Shown here: positions 25,469-33,767 of the stretch, piece by piece
Position numbering within the stretch: the first letter of the stretch is position 1
Layout of the letters: every line of letters starts with the position of its first letter
Assembly: GCA_937969495.1 (NCBI GenBank)
Contig: CALBVY010000097.1
Coordinates: forward strand, 1-34,002
Source: an uncultured Verrucomicrobiales bacterium
Lineage (GTDB): Bacteria > Verrucomicrobiota > Verrucomicrobiia > Verrucomicrobiales > Akkermansiaceae
Direction of reading: 5' to 3'
Length of the DNA stretch: 34,002 bases
The notes under the pieces: model-generated
Databases searched by the model: none
The model's input: only the letters and a program-made list of their open reading frames with translations
Told to the model about the DNA's origin: nothing
Program-made: the position numbers and the translations under genes

Positions 25469-26290
25469 ATGAATACCAATGAGCCACGTATCTACCTGCT
25501 GCCAAACCTCATGACGGCTGGCAACCTCTGCTGTGGATTTTTTGCCGTGCTCACTATTTTCAAAGGAATGGAGTTAAATGACTTCGCAGCGGCCTACCCC
25601 TTTTATGAAAAAGCCATTCTCCTGATATTCGGATCATGCCTCTTTGATTTGTTAGATGGTAGACTCGCTCGTATGGGTGGTCAAGAGTCCCCATTTGGCC
25701 AAGAGTTTGACTCCATCGCAGACGTGGTTTCATTTGGGATGGCTCCAGCGCTCTTGGTCTCAAAAGCTGTTTTATTTAATCTTCCCAGTAAGATTGGCTG
25801 GGCCATTGCCTTCATTTACCTCCTCTGCGGAGCCATGCGGCTAGCGCGCTTCAACTGCCTCGCCAACATGCCAAAACAACCAGGTGATAGTAATGACTTC
25901 CGTGGTATCCCCATCCCCATGGCAGCTGGCTTTATCGCATCGATCACCTTTTTACTGATCGATTTTAGTAAAAACGAACCAGGAAATGATCTTGGATTCT
26001 GGAACTACGTACTGGGCGCTACCATGCTTGGACTCTCTGCACTGATGATTAGTAATTTAAAATACCCCAGTTTTAAAAAGATAGATCTCCAGACCAAGGG
26101 GACTTTTCTCAGTATCATCGCAGGAGCCATCATCATCGTGTTACTACTGAATGAAAATACCCGCTGGTACACCCCGACCATTATCTTTTCTCTTTATCTC
26201 CTCTACGGCCTGATTCGCCCCCTACTCTCTAAAAACTGGCGACAAAACATAGAGCACCTCATCGACTCTGATGAAAAAACAGACCTATAG
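25469..26290 (+). CDS. pssA: CDP-diacylglycerol-serine O-phosphatidyltransferase
   Basis: Integral membrane enzyme making phosphatidylserine from CDP-diacylglycerol and serine. The CDP-alcohol phosphatidyltransferase motif is complete: DG-x2-AR-x8-G-x3-D-x3-D within LLDGRLARMGGQ...FGQEFDSIAD. LPNLMTAGNLCCGF at the N-terminus is typical of the PssA type. About 273 residues with several hydrophobic helices. It follows mlaD by 27 bp, in keeping with a membrane-lipid gene group. Confidence 0.92.
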   Translation: MNTNEPRIYLLPNLMTAGNLCCGFFAVLTIFKGMELNDFAAAYPFYEKAILLIFGSCLFDLLDGRLARMGGQESPFGQEFDSIADVVSFGMAPALLVSKAVLFNLPSKIGWAIAFIYLLCGAMRLARFNCLANMPKQPGDSNDFRGIPIPMAAGFIASITFLLIDFSKNEPGNDLGFWNYVLGATMLGLSALMISNLKYPSFKKIDLQTKGTFLSIIAGAIIIVLLLNENTRWYTPTIIFSLYLLYGLIRPLLSKNWRQNIEHLIDSDEKTDL

Positions 26291-26400
26291 ACAAATTCGT
26301 TTACTTTATTTGCCAGCTTAGCCTATCACATTGACTTCCTATATGTTACAAATAAGTTAAGCCATCATCTTAGCCATTATTGGCTCAACCAGCCTGCCCC

Positions 26401-27033
26401 ATGTCTGCCTCATTCCGGACTCGTCCATCCATTCTCCACATCTGCTTATCGTTACTGATACTCATCACCTTATGCGAGTCCACTCAGGCACGCACGGTCA
26501 GTAGAGTGATTATTGATGCTGGCCACGGAGGTAAAGATAAAGGTGCGCTCCGAGGTAGAGTGTATGAAAAAACATTAGCCCTCTCCGTCGCCAAACGTGT
26601 AGAGGCCCTACTAAAAGCCAAAGGGATTCCAGTGACCATGACTCGCCGGAGTGATAAGTTTATTTCACTAACAGACCGAGCCGCCATTGCCAACCGCTAT
26701 AAAAATGCCGTTTTCGTCAGCATCCACTTTAACGCCCACACCAGTTCACGCTACCACGGTATAGAAAGCTACTACTACGGTAAGGAAGGAAGTAAGCTAG
26801 CTGCCCACATTCATTTACGGCTCCTAAGCCGCCTAAAAGCCAAAGACCGGAGATCTCGCCAACGTAAAGGTCTAGCCGTCCTAAGACTTACACGCTGCCC
26901 AGCAGTGCTCATCGAATGTGGCTACATCAGCAACTACACAGAACGAAAACGCTGCATCACCTCCGCCTACCAGTATAACTGCGCGCGCGCCATTGCTGAT
27001 GGTATCATGGCGTATAAAAACTTCCGTAAGTAA
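26401..27033 (+). CDS. N-acetylmuramoyl-L-alanine amidase (Amidase_3), exported
   Basis: Cleaves the bond between MurNAc and the stem peptide. From the ATG at 26401, the first ~30 residues form a Sec signal peptide (ILHICLSLLILITL core). The zinc-site pieces follow in order: DAGHGGKDKGA, a YEKTLALSVA Glu, SIHFNAH and LIECGYISN. This is the AmiA/B/C catalytic fold without an AMIN domain, so septal targeting is unclear. The upstream TTG at 26380 would only lengthen the signal peptide. About 210 residues. Confidence 0.9.
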   Translation: MSASFRTRPSILHICLSLLILITLCESTQARTVSRVIIDAGHGGKDKGALRGRVYEKTLALSVAKRVEALLKAKGIPVTMTRRSDKFISLTDRAAIANRYKNAVFVSIHFNAHTSSRYHGIESYYYGKEGSKLAAHIHLRLLSRLKAKDRRSRQRKGLAVLRLTRCPAVLIECGYISNYTERKRCITSAYQYNCARAIADGIMAYKNFRK

Positions 27034-27213
27034 ACCCCGACCTAACAAATAGCAAGAGCAGCTATCCTCACATGGTTGACTTCGGAAGCATTTCCACATC
27101 TGGTAGCGCTTCATTTCCTCCATGGCACATGGCGAAACTGAGCTTCAGAGCTGGGTTCATAAAAAAGACGAATTTCCATGGCTTGTAGCCCGTTTTTTTT
27201 CTAGCATAGTGCC

Positions 27214-28056
27214 ATGGCAAAAATTGGCGAACGCGCACATCTAACAGTATCTAGAGAAAGTAGCCCAGGATACTTTTTAAACTCTGATGGCGAGTTGGGC
27301 GAGATACTCCTCCCGCGTAATGAAACTATCGGTGACATCAAGCTAGGCGAGGTAGTCGATGTTTTTATCTACTGTGATTCTGAAGACCGCCCCATCGCAA
27401 CGATGAAAAGCCCCCTCGCTATGCCCGGAGAGTTTGCCACACTACGCTGCGTTCAGGTCACCGAGATTGGCTCCTTTTTAGACTGGGGCCTCGCTAAAGA
27501 CCTTCTCTTACCATTTCGCGAGCAACAAAGCAGACCCGATGCGGGGAAATCTTACGCTGTGCATATCTATGTAGATCCCAAAAGCGGACGCATCGCTGCA
27601 TCAAGACGCATCGGCAGATTTCTTAAAAAAACTCGCCCTGACTACCAAATAGGCCAACAGGTAGATCTCAGGATTTACGCCAAAACAGATCTCGGATACA
27701 AAGCCATCATCAATGGAGAATACTCCGGTGTGCTCTTTGCCAATGAAGTGTTTCAAGATCTACAACCTGGTGAACAAACCACAGGCTACATCACCAACTT
27801 ACGCGATGACAATAAAGTAGACCTCTCTCTTTATCAGGCTGGAAAAACAGGTATTGATGCTTTGGAAACACGTATCCATGAAGAGCTCCATGCCAGAGGT
27901 GGCTACTGGGAACTTTGTGATTCCAGTCCAGCAGAAACCATTTACCAAGAACTTGGAGTCAGTAAAAAAACCTTCAAAAAAGCAACAGGTGCGCTATTTA
28001 GAAAACAACTTATTACCATCAACAAAGATGGAATTCGCAGTGTAAGCCAAACCTAA
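27214..28056 (+). CDS. CvfB-like S1-domain RNA-binding protein
   Basis: 280 residues. Three tandem S1-type modules (about 3-60, 65-135 and 140-205; e.g. CVQVTEIGSFLDWGLAKDLLLPF, QVDLRIYAKTDLGYKAIIN) and a C-terminal winged helix (from about 225, YQELGVSKKTFKKATGALFRKQLI) match the CvfB/YitL family. The family binds RNA and affects virulence gene expression in Staphylococcus; its role in other bacteria is not well known. msrA starts 68 bp downstream. Confidence 0.85.
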   Translation: MAKIGERAHLTVSRESSPGYFLNSDGELGEILLPRNETIGDIKLGEVVDVFIYCDSEDRPIATMKSPLAMPGEFATLRCVQVTEIGSFLDWGLAKDLLLPFREQQSRPDAGKSYAVHIYVDPKSGRIAASRRIGRFLKKTRPDYQIGQQVDLRIYAKTDLGYKAIINGEYSGVLFANEVFQDLQPGEQTTGYITNLRDDNKVDLSLYQAGKTGIDALETRIHEELHARGGYWELCDSSPAETIYQELGVSKKTFKKATGALFRKQLITINKDGIRSVSQT

Positions 28057-28124
28057 CAAATTTAATATTTACAAAAACCAAATGGAATAAATCCCCCTCC
28101 TAGTCTCTCTCATAGAATAAACTC

Positions 28125-28904
28125 ATGAGCCTGAAACCCATTATTTACACTGCTATTACTACTATTCTTATTATGTTTGGAATGAAATTAATCCGCGGCT
28201 CAGAAGAGCTTGTCACAGAAAATGGTCACGTCTCCGCCACCATATTACCTATGGACCAGACAACGGCACAGACAAAATATGACACAGCCACCTTTGGTAT
28301 GGGATGATTCTGGGGACCTGATTCCGAGTTCGGAAGTATCCCCGGCGTCCTGCGCACCCGTGCCGGCTACTGTGGTGGCAGTAAGGAGAAACCCACCTAT
28401 CGCAGTATGGGGGATCACACGGAAGCTGTATCTATTGACTTTGATCCCACCGTAATCAGCTATGAAACATTATTAAACTATTTCTGGAATGGTCATCGTT
28501 GCGAATTAAACCAATCAAACACTCAGTATATGAATGCCATTTTTTATCAAAATAATGCGCAAAAAGAAATCGCTGAAAAATCACTCAAGCAACAAGCAAA
28601 ACAGCTCGGTATAGCCATCGACGGTATAAAAACAAAGATCCTCCCTGTGCGAGAATTTACTTATGCAGAAGGCTACCATCAGAAATACCACCTCAGAAGT
28701 GGCAGTGATCTCCGGGAGTTTCTTCAAGAAATCTACCCAGATGCCAAATCAATGGCAGACTCCACTGTAGCCACAAGACTCAATGCTTATCTCGGCAGTG
28801 GCTCTAGTAAACATTGGCCATCTTTTCTCAAGGAATTATCCAGCTATGGACTCCCAGAAAAACTAGAGGCTCAAATTAGAAAAATAGCAGAACAAAAGCG
28901 ATAG
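28125..28904 (+). CDS. msrA: Selenocysteine-containing peptide-methionine (S)-S-oxide reductase MsrA, membrane-anchored
   Basis: Reads through an in-frame TGA (28305-28307) as one 259-residue protein. The TGA is residue 61, exactly where MsrA has its catalytic Cys: FGMG, TGA, FWGPD, in place of GCFW. Downstream sequence is intact MsrA: VLRTRAGYCGG, GDHTEAVSIDFDP, YFWNGHR, YHQKYHLR. Other Cys at 83 and 126 could resolve the selenenyl intermediate. A hydrophobic N-terminal segment (residues ~6-20) suggests a membrane anchor or uncleaved signal. The frame before and after the TGA is continuous, and TGA is used as a true stop by several neighbours. A hairpin of bacterial SECIS type follows. selA, selB, selC and selD are not in the window. 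Alternatives are a nonsense mutation or a sequencing error. Confidence 0.85.
28310..28345 (+). promoter_or_regulatory. Putative bacterial SECIS hairpin in msrA
   Basis: Starts two bases after the TGA. Lower stem CTGGGGA (28310-28316) pairs with TCCCCGG (28339-28345), seven pairs including one U-G. An internal loop (CCTGA against GTA) follows. Upper stem TTCCG (28322-28326) pairs with CGGAA (28331-28335), with apical loop AGTT (28327-28330). The loop has G within its first two positions and begins 19 bases after the TGA. As I recall the published bacterial SECIS rules, both fall in the allowed range. SelB binding is inferred. Confidence 0.7.
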
Positions 28905-28937
28905 ATAACGCACTAGCTACAGCGAGCATGACTCCTC

Positions 28938-29627
28938 ATGACCACCAATCTCACGCCCCCTCTCAATATCCTCTATCAGGATGAGTGGTTAGTTGCCGTT
29001 GACAAACCACCAGGCCACCTCGTCCACCCTGCCGATAACCCTCAAGAGGGTGACCAGGTAACCATGAAAATCCTCCGTGATCAGTTAGGTAAGCTAGTTT
29101 ATAACGTTCACCGTCTCGACCGCCCCACCACAGGCGTTTTACTCTTTGGCATTGATAACGTAGTCGCCAAACACCTACATCGTGCACTAGAACGGCATGA
29201 AATTAAAAAAACCTACCTTGCCATTTCCCAAGGAACTCCTGAGCAAGATCAATGGCAATGCCACGAGCCCATTCAAAAAGATCCAGATCAGCCCATCCGT
29301 GAAGCTCATACAAGCTTTCGTGTATTAAAAAAATCAACTATCCAAAAAACTCACCTAACACTCATTGAGGCCACTCCGCATACAGGAAGATTTCATCAAA
29401 TACGTCGCCATTTACTCCATGCTGGACTACCTATCACAGGCGACTATCGCTACTCCGGCATTGAAAAATCTAACCATCTAGGAGAAATTCTAGGCACTGG
29501 CTCACGGATGCTACTGCAAGCTCGTGCCATTGCGTTTGATCATCCCATCACTGGAGACCCCATCCATATTCAGGCTCCTCCAGACCCTCAATTCACCCGC
29601 TGCTTCCCCCATTATTTTAAATCATGA
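28938..29627 (+). CDS. truC: TruC-like tRNA pseudouridine synthase
   Basis: RluA-superfamily enzyme, probably for U65 of tRNA. 229 residues. NILYQDEWLVAVDKPPGHLVH and the catalytic HRLDRPTTGVLLFG are very close to TruC wording. TGRFHQIRRHLLHAGLPITGD is the second core block. No S4 domain is present, as in TruC. It overlaps the next gene by 4 bp (ATGA), so the two are translationally coupled. Confidence 0.85.
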   Translation: MTTNLTPPLNILYQDEWLVAVDKPPGHLVHPADNPQEGDQVTMKILRDQLGKLVYNVHRLDRPTTGVLLFGIDNVVAKHLHRALERHEIKKTYLAISQGTPEQDQWQCHEPIQKDPDQPIREAHTSFRVLKKSTIQKTHLTLIEATPHTGRFHQIRRHLLHAGLPITGDYRYSGIEKSNHLGEILGTGSRMLLQARAIAFDHPITGDPIHIQAPPDPQFTRCFPHYFKS

Positions 29628-30112
29628 AGCGTCAGCATGTACCCTCACCTAATCGTCTATACCATTGGTATCAAACAGGTAAAATCACTCGCCCACAATG
29701 GCTAGAAGGCATGAGGCAACACTTCCTCCTCGCCCTCCAGGAAATCAACGAAGACCGCTCAGACCCACAGCGCGCAATATTAGAAACCTGGCGATGCAAA
29801 AACGCTGCACGACGTTTAACCAAGGAGCATACCGAGTCCGAGCTGCGAGAGGTCTTTATGTCGTTGAGTGAACTGGATAATTTCCCACCTTCCACCTATC
29901 TCTGGAATGCCGATCAGTTAGATATTCCTCTCCACTGCTTTCTGCGTGAAAAAAGAGCGCCTGTACTGCGTTTCACTAAAATGGTTATTCGCCGGCTCAC
30001 CGCCGAACTAAGCATCGAATACGGAGGGGTAAAACCCAAAGAACGTATCCGTGAAACCATCTCACTACGCCGTGATTGGCGCGGAACGATGGTGGTGGAG
30101 TCACGTGACTAA
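29624..30112 (+). CDS. Hypothetical protein coupled to truC
   Basis: 162 residues, not recognised. It begins MKRQHVPSPNRLYHWYQTG and is rich in Arg, Glu and Trp, with no signal peptide or membrane segment, so it is probably soluble and cytoplasmic. A predicted helical middle part (residues ~20-85) is followed by a short region with paired Trp/Pro and a basic C-terminus (RETISLRRDWRG). The 4-bp overlap with truC implies linked expression; a role in RNA binding is possible but unproven. Confidence 0.7.
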   Translation: MKRQHVPSPNRLYHWYQTGKITRPQWLEGMRQHFLLALQEINEDRSDPQRAILETWRCKNAARRLTKEHTESELREVFMSLSELDNFPPSTYLWNADQLDIPLHCFLREKRAPVLRFTKMVIRRLTAELSIEYGGVKPKERIRETISLRRDWRGTMVVESRD

Positions 30113-30190
30113 GTGATAAAGTCCCTCTTAAAATAATTTGCGACTTTTTTGTATCCTGCCTGTTTCATTTCACAACCTTAACACACAAAT

Positions 30191-30892
30191 ATGAAACTAA
30201 CACTAACAAACACAACCGTCATCTTCGCTTTTCTTATAACAACTCTAACTTCCACAGCAGGACCAAGAGGAGCAATAAAAAAAGGTCTCAATCCTCACAA
30301 AGCAAACCCCGCCGAATTAGCTAGACGCGCGGCGACTAAAGAAGAGGAAATTCTCTACAAAATAGATAGTAAAGCGTGGCAAAAAGACCCCGAAGCACGC
30401 GACTATCGATCTGAAAATCTACGTGAATATACTACCCACACCTACAAAAGAATTGTTAAACTTCTTATACTAGGTGCTATTGAGGAGGCAGATGGAAATA
30501 GCTTCAAAACCCAACATAACAATATTGTAACCACTGCGAAAGCCGCTAATACCGATGGCCTAGACGCCACCGAGAGACAATCTATCCGCACCCAGCTCAA
30601 TACATTAAATACCGAGATCAACTCCGCTATAACAAAGGCTGAACAAGGCACTGATCGAACACCGCTAGTTAACCGTGCCCAGCACCGCTTCGAGGAGCGT
30701 ATTAAATTTGGTATCAAATCTGGTAGACTCAGCACACTTGAAGCATCTAGCCTACGTAGAAAAGTGATTAAATTAGAAAAACTCGAAGAACGCCTCAAAG
30801 CAGGAAAAGACCTTTCCTCTACTGAACGCGAACGCCTTATGGAGGAAGTTTTAGAGCTTCACAGAGATTTAACAAAAGCGCTCCGCAGCTAG
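30191..30892 (+). CDS. Secreted helical protein of unknown function
   Basis: 233 residues. A Sec signal peptide is clear: [19 protein letters not shown], then STAG near residue 24. The mature part is charged and almost wholly helical, with Lys/Glu heptad-like stretches, especially residues ~150-233 ([19 protein letters not shown]). It has no Cys after the signal. No family is recognised. It is followed by a strong terminator and is 78 bp after the hypothetical gene, so it may be its own transcript. Confidence 0.75.
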   Translation: MKLTLTNTTVIFAFLITTLTSTAGPRGAIKKGLNPHKANPAELARRAATKEEEILYKIDSKAWQKDPEARDYRSENLREYTTHTYKRIVKLLILGAIEEADGNSFKTQHNNIVTTAKAANTDGLDATERQSIRTQLNTLNTEINSAITKAEQGTDRTPLVNRAQHRFEERIKFGIKSGRLSTLEASSLRRKVIKLEKLEERLKAGKDLSSTERERLMEEVLELHRDLTKALRS

Positions 30893-30916
30893 CCTCAATC
30901 TCATATTTCTCTCTTC

Positions 30917-30946
30917 AAAGTCACTGGGAACACCCAGTGACTTTTT
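30917..30946 (+). terminator. Rho-independent terminator after the secreted helical protein gene
   Basis: A perfect 12-bp stem, AAAGTCACTGGG (30917-30928) and CCCAGTGACTTT (30933-30944), has a four-base loop AACA and runs into TTTTTG. It is oriented for the plus strand. Confidence 0.9.
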
Positions 30947-31005
30947 GTTTTCTATGCATGAACTTACTTGCCGTTACAAACTATACTGAGATACTGACCT
31001 CTGCA

Positions 31006-32037
31006 ATGAGTTGGAAATTACACAACGCCATGTGGCCAGGTTTAGTAGGGAAGGAGGAAAATTCCACCGAGCCTCCTATCACCTTAGAAACCATGCTCGA
31101 TCTCACCCAAAACTCGCAGAACTCTGTGGGTGGATACGATGGTGTTGATATGTTTTTGTTTTTCCCCCATCTTGATATTGATGCCCAAGAGGATGATATT
31201 CGGAAATTAGCCGATCATATCGCTGAGCGGGGGCTCAATGTTGGTACAGTAGTGGCTCCCATCTGGAAGGAAACTGGCGGTGGAAGTGCCATGGGCAGCT
31301 CGAAAGATCGGGAAAATTTTATCCTCTCCGTAAGAAAGGCCTGCCGCTATGCAGGCATTCTCCGCGATCATGGAGTACGCACTTACGGCAGCATCCGGAT
31401 TGATTCCGCAACCAGCGTGGATGAATGGATCAAGAACCCAGCTGAAGGCACCCGCCTGATCGCGCAAACATTTCAAGAGTGTGGACGTATTGCAGCCGAT
31501 CATGATGAAATACTCGTAGCAGAAGGTGAAATCTGCTGGGGCGGTATGCACTCATGGCAAGATATGTTGAATTTATTAGAAGAAACAGACATGCCAGCTA
31601 ACGTTGGCTTCCAGGCGGATCTTGCACATACCTATCTCTATATGCTCGGTTACAATGCCCCTGAACATCGTTTACTCCACACAGGCTACACCGAAGAAGA
31701 ATTCTGGGACGCCTATAAACACATGACAGATCAACTCCGCCCATGGACTTATGATTTTCATGTTGCACAAAATGATGGCACCGTCCATGGCTCTGGCGAC
31801 CACGATAAAACAGGCCGTCACTGCGCCGCTGATGACTCCAATGGCAAACTCGACATCACCCGGTGCGCCAGTTATTGGCTACTGAATAAACATGGGAAAC
31901 CACGCAAAGAAATTCAGCACATCTGCTGGGATGGCTGTATGCTACCTAACAGTAAACTTCTACAGCCATCCACTTGGGATACCATTCTCAGCACCATGCA
32001 AGCAATCCGCACTCAATATCAACAAACTCATCATTAA
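31006..32037 (+). CDS. Xylose-isomerase-like TIM-barrel protein (sugar isomerase/epimerase family)
   Basis: From the ATG at 31006 ([17 protein letters not shown]), 343 residues. Upstream in-frame GTG and ATG codons lie inside or just after the terminator and are unlikely. The AP-endonuclease-2/xylose-isomerase fold is indicated by alternating strands such as [38 protein letters not shown] and DFHVAQNDG, with metal-type Glu, Asp and His residues. [16 protein letters not shown] near 285 is unusual for simple epimerases, so a large, poorly characterised subfamily seems likely. The substrate is unknown. It lies 6 bp before the next isomerase-like gene. Confidence 0.75.
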   Translation: MSWKLHNAMWPGLVGKEENSTEPPITLETMLDLTQNSQNSVGGYDGVDMFLFFPHLDIDAQEDDIRKLADHIAERGLNVGTVVAPIWKETGGGSAMGSSKDRENFILSVRKACRYAGILRDHGVRTYGSIRIDSATSVDEWIKNPAEGTRLIAQTFQECGRIAADHDEILVAEGEICWGGMHSWQDMLNLLEETDMPANVGFQADLAHTYLYMLGYNAPEHRLLHTGYTEEEFWDAYKHMTDQLRPWTYDFHVAQNDGTVHGSGDHDKTGRHCAADDSNGKLDITRCASYWLLNKHGKPRKEIQHICWDGCMLPNSKLLQPSTWDTILSTMQAIRTQYQQTHH

Positions 32038-32043
32038 TCATTT

Positions 32044-32892
32044 ATGAAAATAGGAATGAACATGCACCTCTGGTCTACTCATGTTACCGAGGAACACTTC
32101 ACTGATATCGAACAGCTCAAAGCAATCGGCTACGATGGAATTGAGATCTTTCTCGCAAACTCAGATCGCGCCAACTATGAAAAAGTAGGCAGCTTCTTGC
32201 AATCAATTGATCTAGAAGTCAACGGATGTCTAGGCCTGAGCGCTGAACAGAACATCATCTCTAAAGACGCCACCCTGCGCCAAGCAGGTCTTAACAAAAT
32301 TAAGGAAGCAATCGATAATATGCACGCTGCTGGAGGGAAAAATATCTGCGGACCCTTCCACTCTGCCTTTGGAACTTTCTCCCATGACTGCCCTCATGAA
32401 GAGGAATACAAGCGTAGCGCAGAAGTTCTGCACGCCGCCGCTGAACATGCCGCACAAGCTGGAATCACCCTAACACCGGAGGCGTTAAACCGATTCGAAT
32501 GCTATCTCGTTAATACCATGGCGCAGTTGAAAAAACTTGTTGATATGGTGGATCATCCGAACTTACGCGGCATGTTCGATCCTCACCACGCCAATATTGA
32601 GGAAAAATCATTTGCCGAGGCGATTGAGACCATTGCGCCTGTGATGACCCACGTCCACATCAGTGAAAATGACCGCGGCACACCAGGCAGCGGCAATGTG
32701 GCATGGGATGAAGTCTTTAGCAGTATCGCCAAAACTGGCTATGACGGCTGGTATTACATCGAAGCATTCTCGCGTGATGACCTTGAGTTTGCCAATGCCA
32801 TCAACGTCTGGCGTGAGTTCAATCCGCGCATGGATATCTGCCGTGACGGGTACACCTTTACTAAGGCGATGATTGAAAAACACAAAATTTAA
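32044..32892 (+). CDS. Sugar phosphate isomerase/epimerase, ketose 3-epimerase-like
   Basis: 282 residues. TIM-barrel blocks: MKIGMNMHLWSTHVTEE, GYDGIEIFLAN, LTPEALNRFECYLVN, GMFDPHHANIEE, THVHISENDRGTPGSG and YYIEAFS. The Glu (ALNRFE), Asp-His (FDPHH), His (VHISE) and Glu (YIEAF) give the metal and catalytic set of D-tagatose/D-psicose 3-epimerase-type proteins. The specific sugar cannot be told. It follows the previous gene by 6 bp and is followed after 4 bp by a third related gene. Confidence 0.82.
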   Translation: MKIGMNMHLWSTHVTEEHFTDIEQLKAIGYDGIEIFLANSDRANYEKVGSFLQSIDLEVNGCLGLSAEQNIISKDATLRQAGLNKIKEAIDNMHAAGGKNICGPFHSAFGTFSHDCPHEEEYKRSAEVLHAAAEHAAQAGITLTPEALNRFECYLVNTMAQLKKLVDMVDHPNLRGMFDPHHANIEEKSFAEAIETIAPVMTHVHISENDRGTPGSGNVAWDEVFSSIAKTGYDGWYYIEAFSRDDLEFANAINVWREFNPRMDICRDGYTFTKAMIEKHKI

Positions 32893-32896
32893 CATT

Positions 32897-33706
32897 ATGG
32901 AATTTGGAAACGAATGCTACACTTGGTTTATGAAAGATTCAGGATCTTTCTGGGAAAATCAGCTTGCCCACATGATAGAAATTACCGCGCAAGCAGGCAT
33001 GACCGGTATCGAGCCTATTTTCTCATGGATGGGCGATCTAGCAGATCCAGATAAACTCGAAGCATGCTTAGACAAACATGGTATCGAGCTCGCCGCTATT
33101 GCCTTCGTTCAAGAATGGAATCACCCTGAAGAAACCTCAAAGGAAAAAGATGCTGCCGAGCGTGCCATTAAACTTCTCTCACGCTTCCCTGATGCCGTTT
33201 TTTGCACAGTCCAGATGCCCACTGGTCGTCATGACCTCACACAGCGTCACGCCAACCTCGTCAACAATATCAATGCCGTCTCCCGGCGCGCTGCGGATGC
33301 TGGCCTGACCTGTAGCTTCCACCCTAACTCACCGGAAACATCGATTAACCGCACAGAGGAAGATTACTGCTCCATCATCGAGCGGTTAGACTCCACCGTA
33401 ACTGGCTGGACACCTGATGTAGGGCACATCATCAACGGTGGGATGGATCCACTTAATAAGATGAAGGATTACCAAGAGCTCATTAACCACGTCCACTATA
33501 AGGACTGGGATGGAAATCCAGAGTTTACTCTCATGGGCGAAGGAAAGGTTGATCTCATCGGTATTACCAAGTGGCTCAACAATCAGGAATATGAAGGCTG
33601 GATCATCTGTGAGGATGAAGCACCTCAAGCAGTGGATGATCCTGATGGAGTCACACTCCACGATGGTAAGTGGATTGAGAAAACTCTCCTCCCACTTATT
33701 GGCTAA
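32897..33706 (+). CDS. Sugar phosphate isomerase/epimerase, IolE-like
   Basis: From the ATG at 32897 (MEFGNECYTWFMKD), 269 residues; an upstream TTG at 32873 overlaps the previous gene and is less likely. TIM-barrel blocks GMTGIEPIF, CSFHPNSPETS, TPDVGHIINGG, NHVHYKDWDG, MGEGKVDL and WIICEDEAPQA give the metal set His, Asp, His, Glu. The HYKD...MGEGKVD pattern is common in inosose dehydratase-like (IolE) proteins. Third gene of a tight operon, which suggests linked steps of one sugar or polyol pathway. No transporter or regulator is in view. Confidence 0.82.
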   Translation: MEFGNECYTWFMKDSGSFWENQLAHMIEITAQAGMTGIEPIFSWMGDLADPDKLEACLDKHGIELAAIAFVQEWNHPEETSKEKDAAERAIKLLSRFPDAVFCTVQMPTGRHDLTQRHANLVNNINAVSRRAADAGLTCSFHPNSPETSINRTEEDYCSIIERLDSTVTGWTPDVGHIINGGMDPLNKMKDYQELINHVHYKDWDGNPEFTLMGEGKVDLIGITKWLNNQEYEGWIICEDEAPQAVDDPDGVTLHDGKWIEKTLLPLIG

Positions 33707-33767
33707 CAAATTTTATTTTTTGTGTGATTGCTGTTCGTAGGTACCATCCACCAGAGCCCATGTTCTA

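Noticed and set aside
27072-27188. 38-residue plus-strand frame between the amidase and the CvfB-like gene
   Set aside because: It has no ribosome site and no recognisable sequence.
28125-28307. A separate 60-residue protein ending at TGA 28305
   Set aside because: The sequence before and after the TGA forms a single MsrA, and the end falls on the catalytic residue; Sec read-through explains it better than a free peptide.
28407-28904. An MsrA truncated at its N-terminus, starting at ATG 28407
   Set aside because: The MsrA-like sequence extends upstream in the same frame through FWGPD and AGYCGG to the TGA; the ATG is internal.
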